From assembly GCA_021234155.1 (NCBI GenBank), contig JAJEKV010000013.1, positions 11,286,202 to 11,350,201 of the forward strand: a DNA stretch of 64,000 nucleotides, in the 5' to 3' direction. Origin of the DNA: Isoetes taiwanensis. Lineage: Eukaryota; Streptophyta; Lycopodiopsida; Isoetales; Isoetaceae. The position numbers and the translations under genes were made by a program. Below, in pieces: positions 54,070-63,964 of this stretch (position 1 is its first letter; every line of letters starts with the position of its first letter). Under the pieces are notes generated by a model. That model saw only the letters and a program-made list of their open reading frames with translations. It was not told where the DNA came from and did not search any database.

Positions 54070-54925
54070 CGCACGCAGTGATTCCGCCCGGTGGAATCGA
54101 AACACTTACGTCCGCAGGCCGGACGAACTCACGACGCCACAATGTCCGTCAACCGGTTTCCGCGAACGAACCGGATGCATCCACTTGTCGTCCTGCAGAA
54201 TCACATGTGTCGGAGTCACCTGTGTTGGATTCGTTGGGGAGGAATGATTCCATCCGAGTAATCATCGCCTCGATTGATTCAATTCGACGGAATCAGCGAG
54301 CTACGCGGACTCGCCTCACTAATAGCCATTTGTTGTGATACCGTCGGTGAATGCATTCTACGTGATTCCATCTCAAGAATCAAGTAGCGATTGTGATTCC
54401 ACGGGTCAATCCATGGTCGTGATTCCATCCAAATGGAATAGCCATGTTGTTGTGATTCTATCTCGCGGAATATATTCGCAGGGTGATTCCGTCTCGAAGA
54501 ATCGGACATTTGTGATTCCACAGACGGAATCGCTGGTCGCTATTCCATCCTAAGTGGAATAGTCACCTTGTGATTCCACCGGGATACGCCTCGTTGTGAT
54601 TCCATCTTACTAATCGACACTAGAGATTCCATCCGGCGAATAGCATGGTTGTGATTCCGCCCGGGCGGAATAATCACATCCTTCGCGGATACCTTCCGCC
54701 AGAATACATTTGCATAGTGATTCCGCCTCGCGGAATAGATCTACGGATATTAAAAAAGAAGGGAGAATACCGTGATACCACCGAAGGTATATATCCCCGT
54801 AAAGCGACCCCGCTCCAGTGCACGAAAATGGGGCTTCGAAAACCCGGATAGCGGGGGTTGCATACCGGTGATTCTCAAGGCAAGGAATATTTTGCGAAGG
54901 AATCACAATAACCGGGGTAAAAATA
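54070..54925. repeat. Right subterminal GTGATTCC cluster
   Basis: Some thirty GTGATTCC(A/G) and GGAAT(C/A) words in the mirror orientation of the left cluster, spaced 15-35 bases, run up to the right TIR. Confidence 0.9.
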
Positions 54926-54934
54926 TTTTGTTCC

Positions 54935-54943
54935 AAACATTTA
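54935..54943. repeat. 9-bp target-site duplication, right
   Basis: AAACATTTA, identical to 44884-44892. Confidence 0.85.
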
Positions 54944-55409
54944 TTGCAAAATGTTGCTTCAATTTAGTATTATGTGATCATAACTAGGGAACTAAAATTC
55001 TAGACGAATTAAGCTGAACATCAAAATATTATTTACAAGTTCAGCTCAATAAAAGGCTTTGCAATGAACAATAGCATTGTTAAAATAAGGAGACAAGGCA
55101 TGAAATCCATTAAAACAAAGTTCCAGAACAATTATCTATTGCAATAAGGCCAAAAAATTTGCTAGAAAGGAGGCACAATTTGCAAGCAATTTGGAATGGT
55201 AAAAAGGGCTCTAAGTGCAACATAATGTCAATATTTGTCCATGAATGTGAAGGAGAACTCAAGAGCTATTACACTGCAGTGTGCTTCTTCCCTGATTCCG
55301 ACCACTTACATACGACCATTTAATATTTTAAAAGTAAATAGTATTTTGAAAATGCAAACTGACTTGAGTGAATATTTAGCTAGTATACAGCCATAGATTT
55401 ACATTTGAT
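54944..55409. other. No gene recognised
   Basis: AT-rich sequence; it continues the sequence interrupted by the MULE. Confidence 0.5.
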
Positions 55410-55700
55410 TGAAAATACCTTTTTGCTTGAAAATACCCTGGTACTTATTGCAATCCTCCAAATTTTCGGTAATTCCCCTTTCACTCAATCCTCCTTTATT
55501 TTAAAATACCCCAATCCATTCACGAATTCTATTTTGAACCAGTCCCCTCTTGAAAATACCCCAATCCATGTGCAAATTCCCTTTGTTAATTAGTCCCCTT
55601 TTCTTGAAAATACCCCAATACATTCGCAAAATCCCTTTTGACCCAATCCCCTTTCATGAAAATACCCCTGTGCGCATTTGCAATCCCCTATTTCTACTAA
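55410..55700. repeat. C-rich degenerate minisatellite, about 50-bp period
   Basis: TTGAAAATACCCCAATCCAT-type units start at about 55429, 55503, 55552, 55606 and 55657, each followed by AATTCCCTTT and (A)GTCCCCT. Confidence 0.85.
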
Positions 55701-56189
55701 TTCCCCCATTGGGATACACCTTTTTTTTCAAGAATCCCCCATTACTACTAATGTCCCCGTGTACAATATACTTTTGTCAAGAATTTCCCGTTGCAAAGCA
55801 AATAACCTATTGTTCTCAAGTCCCCCGATTCCTCAATGAGGGATTTTCAAGGGGATATGAGCATGTTTTTCGTTGTGTTACTTTGCAAAGCCAACTTTTA
55901 TGAAATGTTGAGATTTTTAAAATGAAATGTATCATGTGAATGAGGTGAGCTAGCTTCGTTTTCTACAGTATGGGGCTTCCACTTGTGACTGAGATTGTTT
56001 TTAATCTTTGAAACTATTATGCACCAATGGTTTAATACACAATATGCATAGTGTCTCATCACAATCATGCCATATTATATTATGGTATAATACAACTTAA
56101 AGTATCAAATTATAAGTGAGGCTCTTAATTGTAGCAAATTGGTTCCTCCCAATAGCAAGCATTAGATGATGATCTCTTGATAGTGGCAA

Positions 56190-56430
56190 ATTGGATTTTG
56201 CTATAAGATCAAATTCACAAACAAGCAAGTGGCCTTCTGAATTCGGCATATAAATTGATTGGATTTTGCTAGAAGATCAAATTGAGACGCAAGCATGCAA
56301 CCTTTCAATCCTCGAAAGGAGTGTTATATAATATTGGATTGTTATGCGAAGCATGTAACCTTTCAATCCTAGGCTAGGCTAGGATTGGAAGGAAGTGTCA
56401 CATAATATTGGATTGTCATGTTATAACCAC
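56190..56430. repeat. Two interleaved direct repeats
   Basis: ATTGGATTTTGCTATAAGAT recurs at 56258 with one change. GCATGCAACCTTTCAATCCT (56293) recurs at 56351, each followed by a (T/C)ATAATATTGGATTG block. CTAGGCTAGGCTAGG lies between. Confidence 0.85.
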
Positions 56431-57633
56431 GAGAATTCTGTGTAATTCGCTACATAGGATTTCATGGACCATTGGTGACAAATAGCGTGTTACACCGGTG
56501 CCAGCGCCGGCAGATTCCCATATGGTAAAACAATAATGAAAGAGATACATTCACAAAAATAAGAGCCACACATCATGATAGTAACATCTTGGTCCACTTC
56601 AATTCAATACAAACATGTGTCTAAAATTTAACCTACAAAATGGATATTTCTAAAGGTCACCTATTTGTCAAATATTAAAGAAGTTGGTGAACTTACACGT
56701 TCAACCCTAGGTAATTTTCCACCCATTTAAAGTTGAATACAACCTATGTTTAAATATCTACGTACAATACAATATTGTGAATAGATCAAGTTGCTCTTTC
56801 TTTATAATATGCTTAAGTACAGCCATACAAAGGGGATCACTTCACTAGTGCATTTGATTCTACGATTTATATGTTGATAATTTACATCACATCAGGGTCT
56901 CAAATCAAGGCAAAAGACATTTCAAACCAACCAAAACTGGTTCATTTTCTTTGTGCTGATCTTTTCCACCAACCTCTTTTTAAAAGAAAAGTCTTTGTAA
57001 CACATTGCTTGTGCTTCATGAATAGTCCAAGTTTTTGATGGGAAGCTTCAGAGGTAGATTCATATAAAAAACAAGATGGGTGGTCCCTTTTTTTTGCACA
57101 TAACAGAGATTTGAAGCTAAAAAATTCTCCCAGAATTTTGCACTCCGTAAATGTTTAGATCTGCCAAAAAAATTTCGCAGTTTAGATCTGCCCTTTTGAA
57201 GTTTTGAGATGGGAGTTTTTTTAACGCAACCCATTTCTCCACGTGTTAGCCTTCAACATCTCTGACACCAGCAGAAAAATACAAAATATACGAGAAAGAA
57301 TAGGCCTTTAAAAGCATCCTTAGTGCGTTACAAAGCAAAAAAATCGTCCATAATTGACCTGCAAATCCAAATCCTGACAAATGAAACAAATACTTTTCAG
57401 AATTGATGAAGTAACAAAGAAATCATCAACAAATTTCTTGCTTTTCCAACGATCCAGCACAACAAAAAAATGTCTTGCATGTTCTGGCACAGATTGATCA
57501 GTGCAAGCAAGGAAAAATCCAATCAAGTAAACCAATAAGGGCGATTTCTTTTCTCGCCAGATTCATCCTGGTTCATAAATAAAGATGGCAGAATATCTTC
57601 GTAGAGGCTAAACAGTTTTTTTCTTTTCTTTTT
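56431..57633. other. 3' flank of the A20/AN1 gene, no other gene
   Basis: AT-rich sequence. The first few hundred bases left of 57634 are probably the 3' UTR of the stress-associated protein gene. No exact AATAAA is seen on minus near the stop. Confidence 0.5.
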
Positions 57634-58176
57634 TCAAATCTTGTCGATCTTCCTAGCCATAACCACCGGATTAGCCTTAGCTATGGCGTCTCGGCCGGCA
57701 GTTTTGTAATCAAAGGAACAGTTATGTTTATCAGAGTAGCGATGGAGGGAGCAGAATACGTCCCCACATTTGCATTTAAATCCGGTAAGACCCACTCGCT
57801 TGTTGCAAGAAAAACAACGATTTGTAGGCCTCTGAGGCACCGGATCGGAAAAAGATGTAGAAGATGATGCGGCAGAAGGGGCCGTTACAACAGAAATCTC
57901 CACAGCCATTGGCGAATCTGGCCCTTCCACAACTATCGAAACGGGAAGAATATTTTCGATCGTGGTTTCGATCTTTTGAGTAGCAGAAAGATGAGCACTT
58001 TCTAACACAGCCTGAACCGCCGAATCGCTTTCTTGCGCCATAGCCACCTCCCTGTAGCATCTAGAACACAGATTCATGGTCGCCTTGCTCCCAAAAAAAC
58101 CGCAGTTATTAGCGCATAAAATTGGCCCTTCTTGGGGCTGGAAGCCGGTTTCATCCTGATCACGCTTTTGCGCCAT
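57634..58176 (-). CDS. A20/AN1 zinc-finger stress-associated protein
   Basis: The 180-residue, single-exon coding region begins M-A-Q-K-R-D. The open frame runs 62 codons further upstream, but that part is pyrimidine-rich UTR, so the ATG at 58176 is chosen. Residues 17-44 are an A20 finger (Cys21-x3-Cys25-x11-Cys37-x2-Cys40, with the usual N-N-C-G-F-F-G). Residues 121-160 are an AN1 finger (C-x2-C-x10-C-x-C-x4-C-x2-H-x5-H-x-C), with all eight zinc ligands present. The linker (about 45-115) is Ser/Pro/Ala-rich. The length is typical of plant SAPs. Known for the family: ubiquitin binding or E3-like activity and roles in abiotic stress tolerance in cytosol and nucleus. CCCCAG just before the ATG suggests the 5'-UTR intron often found in these genes. 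The gene looks intact and is the clearest functional gene here. Confidence 0.95.
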   Translation of the reverse strand: MAQKRDQDETGFQPQEGPILCANNCGFFGSKATMNLCSRCYREVAMAQESDSAVQAVLESAHLSATQKIETTIENILPVSIVVEGPDSPMAVEISVVTAPSAASSSTSFSDPVPQRPTNRCFSCNKRVGLTGFKCKCGDVFCSLHRYSDKHNCSFDYKTAGRDAIAKANPVVMARKIDKI

Positions 58177-58530
58177 ATCTGGGGAAAACAAACGGTGAAA
58201 TCCGGCAGCAGATCTGAAAAAAATGAGAAAGAAACCAAAAAATTGGATCAGGAGGCGAAATGGGATATGGGAGGAGAAAGATCGAAGGAAGAAACGGGGA
58301 AGAGAGGGGAAGAAATGCGGAAAAGATCTGAGGAGGGGTAGGATTGACGGATTTGAGAGCAAAAAAAGACAGATTGGGATGATTTAGCAAGGAAAAAATG
58401 GAATCAAGGAGATGCGTGAAGGATTGGAGCAAGGAAGGCAGGGCCTAGGCGCCCTCCGGCGAAGTCCGGCGATGGCTATGGCTATGGCGTGCGTTGGGAA
58501 AATGAGTGCAGACCAAGTATTCTGTGATCG

Positions 58531-58538
58531 AATATAAG
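58531..58538 (-). promoter_or_regulatory. TATA-like element upstream of the SAP gene
   Basis: On minus, CTTATATTCG lies about 355 bases upstream of the start codon. It is followed downstream by a CT-rich leader (58440-58180) with many CTTCC and TCTCC words, typical of plant 5' UTRs. The pyrimidine leader would also fit a 5'-UTR intron. Confidence 0.4.
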
Positions 58539-58559
58539 CACACGCGCAACACGCCATTT

Positions 58560-59062
58560 GCCAGAAAGGAAATGGAAATTAGTACGCCGCCAAAGTCGCC
58601 GGTAATATTTCTCGGCGACCGCCCAAAACCAACCCCTCCTCAAAACAGTAACTGAAATAATCGGTCGGCGAGTATTCCTAGACCGCGTAGCTCGTCTTTG
58701 TACATTTACGAACCCTGCATTTTCTTTTGGCTTTGCCACGTCATTGTTTTATTTTATTTTTTCCTATTTTCCACGTCACACTTCATTTTTTCCGCCTATT
58801 TCCAGGTCATCGATTTGGCGCGTGTTTATGTGCTATGGTTGCTCACCTTCTCAATGTTTGGAAGGGAGCTTGGGGCTCCCTTTCCGCAACACTCTATGAC
58901 TCGCGCGCGGTAGGTGCTGTTGCGAAAAGGGAGCCCGAAACGATGTTTTCCTACAAAATGAAAAATGGGCTTGAAAAAAATAAAAATTTTTACCTCTTGA
59001 TGTGGCAACTTATTGCGTGGCCTGTGTCGATCGGCTATGGCTTGATCGTTCGCATAAAAATA

Positions 59063-59094
<32 letters not shown>

Positions 59095-59909
59095 TCTGTA
59101 TGTGATTACCATACGGCATGGCCAGATTCATCTTTAGGGTTAAGTAAGCCTCACTTTCTATTTGTGTCGGAAAGATCTTTTTTGGTCCATTGATTTGCCT
59201 CTAGGTGGCCCCCTTTTTTCGTAACCATTGGTTGGCCGCCTTTTCCATCCTTCATTTTCCAGAGTTGCTTCTTCTTATTCTTTGAAATCTTCCTTTCTAC
59301 ATGTCTTCATGCCCAACGTATCTTAATGCCGAACTTATCGATCCGCATCTCTCTCGCCCTCACTTCTCCCTAACGCATCAACCTCTAGCATCTTGCTTCT
59401 ACGTATTCACTTCACACACTTCATAGGCAAACATTGTCGTGCCATACAATTGCGCCCTTTCACGTCGCCCTCGTGTTTCCCCTGAATGCCACCTAATGTC
59501 GTAAGTATTATGCTACCTTATCAACTCTAAGCAAAGAACATCGTCAAATAACATCAATCTAATTTTGACCACAATGATATAAAAATAATTTTGGAACTTC
59601 ATCTCATCTCACCACCAAAAAAAGAATATTGAAGTTCATTGTGGTTCAACAAATCAATTACTACCCATCAAATTTAAAAGTATTATACCTTTGACTTACT
59701 GAAAATTCACCAGCAAACATAAAGGCCTAGCGGTTGTAGCTATATCTTTGAACCATTCTCACCTTCTAAGAGTCTCATCAAATGGCTAATCCATGATATT
59801 TATCCTCCTCTGAAATGGATTGACGTACCTATTGTAATAATTTAGACTTATTTCACAACTGCCAAGAATTATTGTCAAGTTATACACATCAACCTAATAC
59901 TTGTGCATG
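58560..59909. other. No gene recognised
   Basis: SAP promoter side, then AT-rich sequence. A (CTAT)n microsatellite is at 59062-59094. Frames on both strands across it are simple-sequence artefacts. Confidence 0.5.
59062..59094. repeat. (CTAT)8 microsatellite
   Basis: Eight uninterrupted tetranucleotide units. Confidence 0.98.
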
Positions 59910-59922
59910 TTTTTTTTTTTTT
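59910..59922 (-). repeat. Poly-T tract resembling a LINE 3' end
   Basis: Thirteen T followed by GAAGAA. The same T(n)GAAGAA junction ends LINE-C (30676) and, inverted as TTCTTCA(n), LINE-E (43811). This suggests a heavily truncated minus-strand LINE copy; no coding motif is left to the right. Confidence 0.45.
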
Positions 59923-60714
59923 GAAGAACTGTGTTAGAGTTGTGCAATTAACTTAAAGTGTTACGTCCTACTCGCTTTCAAATAAATAGTCCCTTTGCAA
60001 ATATGTCCATCCATCAGTACCATTGGAACAATCCTTTAAAAATTGGCATTTTGCTCAATAAATACACTAGTCATATGTCTGTCACCATTGCCATTACCTC
60101 CCTAATGAGCGCGTCCATTGACACGAGTTTAAAATATCTTGATTTTAAGAGGTATTTAGGTAAAAAAAAAAACATTCAAAAAATTGGCTATTGGACTCAA
60201 TAAATACATTAGTTGAATATTGGTCATTTTTTTTGTTGTTTTTTTTTTTATTTCTTTCATGACCACGCACAAACAATGCATAAGATTTTGTTCAAACAGG
60301 TTTTAAACCTTGCAAGCAACGAGCCACCACAATTCCAGCATAGTTTCGATTAATACAAAGAATGTCACATGTATTTAAAGGTTCATTTCTGAATTAAAAA
60401 ACGGTATTCAGCTAGCTAAATACCCTATCTTGTACCATTATGTAGAGGGCATTTGCTAGCCTATTCCTAGTCCTCACGAAAAACATATAAGCTCTTGCAA
60501 ATCTCATGACCAATACATAAGGCAGACGAGCCTCACTGCCCTGCCAATAATCTAAGTGGCAATTGACAACATGGGTAGAGGAAATAGAGGTAGGCACAAT
60601 TTCATATGTAGGGTTTAGACCTAAACACTCCACCATAAGTCATATTTTCATATTGCATGCCTTGATAGAGGACAACAAGAATAACTGACAATATATATAT
60701 TGCTGCTTTGTGCA
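59923..60714. other. No gene recognised
   Basis: AT-rich sequence with short A and T runs at about 60163 and 60230. No recognisable coding blocks. Confidence 0.45.
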
Positions 60715-60792
60715 TTTTGCAAAGGCTTTTGACGCGGTCCCTAGGGAGAAGTTGTGGGAAATATTAGTGTGGTTGGGAGTTCCACAGTAGTT
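60715..60792 (+). pseudogene. LINE reverse transcriptase fragment, plus strand
   Basis: F-C-K-A-F-D-A-V-P-R-E-K-L-W-E-I-L followed by V-W-L-G-V-P is RT motif A and its downstream helix. It ends at a stop and meets, head to head, the minus-strand RT that begins about 10 bases further. Confidence 0.75.
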
Positions 60793-60799
60793 GCAATAT

Positions 60800-61690
60800 G
60801 CAATACGTAGACAATACGAGTATTCTCAGCTTGAATGCCACCAACAGATTGATGCGCATATCAGGCGCGTGGCAGAATGTGTCCAGTGCATCAAGATGGC
60901 ACTGCATCTCTGCTGGGCTATAAGCTAGAAGGTCTACATCGTCAGCACATATACGCTACCTAGTGATCTGTTGCAAAAGGCGAGCTCTGTTGCCGCCATT
61001 GTCAGCAAGCTAGCTCACCAACTGATCAATGTAATGCCCAAATAGTGTTGGAGAGAGAGGGCATCCCTGGCGGACCCCGACAATGCTGTCGAATGGTTGG
61101 CCTGTCGGCTACAACCCGCCTGACATTACATTCTGTGTATCTGCACGAACTCCCAACTGTCGCAATCTTGCCCATATCATTCCCCCGCCACAATGTGAAA
61201 GGCCTTGGCGAAGTCCACAAAGGAACAATACATGTCTTATCGACGGTTCCTATTGTCTTCAATTGAAGATCGCAGTATGAACATGTGATCAATGGTTGTG
61301 TCTTGGAATATGAATCTTGTCTGCATGAGGGCCCGCACCCCTGCTGCCTCTGCCCAGCTCGTCAACTATTGTGCAAGAATTTAAACCATTAGTTTTGCAA
61401 ACTGAATTGACTATATGATTGTTCGATAATTGGCTGGGCAGTGCAGTTCATCTGCCTTGTATATGGGTACGACTCTACTAGTGGTCCACTGCACTGTAAC
61501 TCCCTGTTGAACAAGACGGTTAGCATCAGTATTATGGACGGCGCTGCCCACTTGAACAAATTTGTCTGCATTCCATCCAGGACTTTCCTATTGGCAAGAC
61601 GTTGTAAGCCCTGGACTACATCAGCCTTTTTGATTTCCAGTGTTGGGCCTTCCTGCTGGGTTAATATGGCTTGTACACTCTAAGGATCAT
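60800..61690 (-). pseudogene. LINE reverse transcriptase, non-L1 type
   Basis: Minus-strand order: K-K-A-D-V-V-Q-G-L-Q-R-L-A-N-R-K (61640-61600), H-M-F-I-L-R-S-S-I-E-D (about 61275), and C-S-F-V-D-F-A-K-A-F-H-I-V (motif A, about 61220). Then V-R-Q-G-C-P-L-S-P-T-L-F (about 61070), C-A-D-D-V-D-L-L-A (catalytic box, about 60940) and H-L-D-A-L-D-T-F-C. The V-R-Q-G-C-P-L-S-P wording and the H-L-D-A-L block are typical of the RTE/CR1/RandI-like LINEs rather than plant L1. Several frameshifts; no endonuclease is seen. It abuts the LTR of the chromovirus at its 5' side. Confidence 0.75.
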
Positions 61691-62228
61691 AGAGCTGCTG
61701 CAAGCATCGCCTTCGCTGCTTGACAGTGATGCTCCCTATAGGTCTCATGATCCTACTAAAAAACAAGAAAGATTCATGGAATATACGTAAGAAATATAGA
61801 AGAAATATGCCAAGATCAGCAAAGAATGACATATCATGAAGAATTAAGAATACAATGTCCAAAAGGCAAGCAAGAATATAAGGCAGATGTCTAGAAGGCT
61901 CTGAACCAGAATGGTTCGACAAGAATGAGGCTCCTCCTTATATATCTATACCAGTGGTCCAGATCAGCCACTCTAATGGGTGAGATTTTGGCCAAGCATC
62001 CCACATAAATGTAGATTTTAGAATATTCTAGAACCTTCTAAAAGCTGCTACGAATATGTGGATGATGCAAGAGAATATCACTAAAGATAATAGGTAATGC
62101 AGTTGACAAAGGTATATGGCTTGTAATTTGAAAGTTGCAAGTTCAAACTCTGCATTGTGGTATTATCTTTTTGTATCCGTATGATGACTTTATTTATACA
62201 TACAGGTATAATACGTGTATGGTCATCA
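61690..62228 (-). repeat. 3' LTR of the chromovirus
   Basis: It starts TGATGACC directly after the polypurine tract (two bases between) and contains TATATAAGG (about 61946-61939), a plausible promoter. The far end is uncertain because it abuts the LINE fragment; only an approximate length of 540 bases can be given. Confidence 0.6.
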
Positions 62229-62230
62229 TA

Positions 62231-62243
62231 CCATTCCCCTCCT
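62231..62243 (-). promoter_or_regulatory. Polypurine tract
   Basis: AGGAGGGGAATGG on minus, immediately before the LTR start. It primes plus-strand synthesis in LTR retroelements. Confidence 0.7.
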
Positions 62244-62249
62244 ATGATG

Positions 62250-62640
62250 GTGATGAGTGCTCGGAGCTGGAGTCGGAGTACTCAAACTTGGTTTATCCAG
62301 GTAAAGGTGATGGAACTCTGCAATTTTATCAAAAGTATAAGGGAGATTCTCTGCAAGCTCCCATGTTCTATCACTTGGTGAGTAACCTTTGGTGGACTTC
62401 TGCAATTTTATTAGAAGCATTAGCCAGATTCTCGGTAGGCTCTCAGATCACTTGGTGAGTAACCTTCCCAATCGACAAGGTAATACAATCGCCGACGAAA
62501 AAACTTAGCGGTCATAATTTCTCGAACCTCGAACTCTTCATGATTATCAATTTCTACTAGTGGAGGCGGCAGAGGAACGAGGTCTAGAAGGGATTATGTG
62601 TATAGGGCTCCAATAGAGAAACATGAAATACTGGATGGAG
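62250..62640 (-). pseudogene. Integrase C-terminus with chromodomain, half duplicated
   Basis: It begins H-P-V-F-H-V-S-L-L-E-P-Y, the usual pre-chromodomain block, then Y-L-V-D-W-E-G-Y-S-P-S-D and R-T-W-E-L-A-E-N-L, a canonical chromodomain core. A segment of 76-84 bases is present twice in tandem (62391-62466 and 62307-62390). The second half of the domain therefore occurs once in degenerate form and once in good form. Confidence 0.75.
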
Positions 62641-62689
62641 ACGAACAGATGATAACAAAGAGACCCAAAAACTCCCAAAAGACATCATT

Positions 62690-63175
62690 AATTATATGCT
62701 AAAAGACTGTTGGAGCATTGATAAGGCCGAAGGGCATGACAGTGTACTCACAATGGCCATACTGAGTTCGAAAGTTTGTCTTCCACTCATCACCTTCTCT
62801 GATCCGAATAAGATTATAAGCACCTCGAAGATCAATGTTGGTGAAGTATTGTACGCCTTACAATTGCTCAAGTATCAAAGGAAAAGGATATCAATTGCGC
62901 ACATGATCTTGTTGAGGCCACGATAATCCACAACCAACTGCAACAAACCATCATTCTTGGAGATGAAAACGATAGGATCCCCTGCAGGTGACTGAGAATG
63001 TTGAAACCCAGTTGCAAGATTCTCTTCGATATAGGTTTGCAAAGCCTCCAACTCTGTTGGCGGCAAACCATAGATAGGGCCATATGATGGGGTCGTCCCT
63101 GGCTGGAGATCAATGGGATAGTCATAGGGACGATGCCCGGGAAGCTTGCTGGCTTTGGCCTTGTCGAAAACATCA
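62690..63175 (-). pseudogene. Chromovirus reverse transcriptase, N-terminal part
   Basis: L-P-P-T-E-L-E-A-L-Q-T-Y-I-E-E-N-L, then S-P-A-G-D-P-I-V-F-I-S-K-N-D-G and V-V-D-Y-R-G-L-N-K-I. Out of frame follow [14 protein letters not shown] (motif A) and [10 protein letters not shown]. The catalytic YVDD region is deleted. Confidence 0.85.
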
Positions 63176-63964
63176 GAAAATTCTTGTATCAGAGAGAATA
63201 GGGATAGATATTATTGAAGCAGAGCTAGTCAAAGCATGAACTTGTGTTGCAAATGTTGAACTAGAATCTTGCCTTTTCAATCTAATAAACTTGTGGAGAG
63301 AAATCTTCGAGATACGGAGCTGTGGACATGATTGGGATGAAGCTTCCACAAGAACATAAGGATGGACAGGAGCTAGAACAGGAGCTAGAGCTGGAACTGG
63401 AGCAAGAACCGGAATGGGAACTGTGACCTCATATAGAACATGAAATGAAGCAGAGATAGGAACCGGATCAAGACATGAAGTAGAAAATCGGATTAAGACA
63501 TGGAGTAGAAATAGGAACTGGAACAAGAGTAAGAGCAGAATTGCGAGCCCATGATACTTCACGAACTGGAATAGATGCGGGAACAGAGGCAGAAAATGCA
63601 GACGAACTAGGACATCTAGAATTAATAAAGAAGGAAGATCTAAAGCGTCAATCAATATGTGGGTTATGCAACTCCAGGGAAGACCCAAGACTATCAATGC
63701 ATATGTGTTAGTGATGATATTGAAGGAAATACTACAAGATGCTCCCACAAACAAAACCCAAAGAGGTGAAGTATATTCTGTGACTACGCCCGAGGAGATC
63801 TCACGTCCATCAATTACACTAATAGAACTGGGATGCTCGAGCTTGACATTAGGGATGGCGTGTTTAGAAGAAAATGCATTGTCCATAAAACAAGCATTCA
63901 CATCATTATCGAGTTGCGCTAGTGCATCCAACTTCCAAACCTCTGACTCTAATGATATTGGCAT
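63173..63964 (-). pseudogene. Chromovirus gag-pol protease region
   Basis: A 263-residue frame. N-A-F-S-S-K-H-A-I-P-N-V-K-L and S-V-I-D-G-R-E-I-S-S-G-V-V-T are the segment just after the retropepsin active site in this clade, and L-G-L-P-W marks its end. The catalytic D-S/T-G itself is altered to F-M-D-N, so it is inactive. The following part is repetitive (Pro/Val/Leu/Ala) from GAACTGGA-like repeats in the DNA (63370-63480). Confidence 0.7.

Larger units (their letters stand above)
44893..54934. mobile_element. 10,042-bp Mutator-like element (MULE)
   Basis: The ends are GCGTCGAAATATTTTTACCC at the left and, reverse-complemented, GGAACAAAATATTTTTACCC at the right. Both continue GGTTATTGTGATTCC and TCGCAA(G/A)ATATTCC, so the TIR is about 50 bases and highly similar. 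They are flanked by identical 9-bp copies of AAACATTTA. Inside are a minus-strand FAR1/MULE-type transposase gene (54043-51903), plus-strand ORFs of unknown function (45.6-49.7 kb), clusters of GGAATCAC repeats near both ends and within, and AT-rich TATTTATAC arrays. The well-preserved ends imply a recent insertion, yet the transposase frame is interrupted by one-base shifts. Confidence 0.85.

Noticed and set aside
58177-58362. N-terminal extension of the A20/AN1 protein
   Set aside because: The 62 extra codons are encoded by a pyrimidine-rich leader with an acceptor-like CCCCAG right before the internal ATG; plant SAPs start just before the A20 finger.
58727-59193. Plus-strand frames across 58.7-59.2 kb
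   Set aside because: Their length depends on the (CTAT)n microsatellite and they carry no motif.
62088-62165. tRNA-like stretch (AATGCAG ... GTTCAAACTCTGCATT)
   Set aside because: The acceptor-like ends pair, but the T-stem has only about three of five pairs and no D-arm is convincing. It lies inside the chromovirus LTR.
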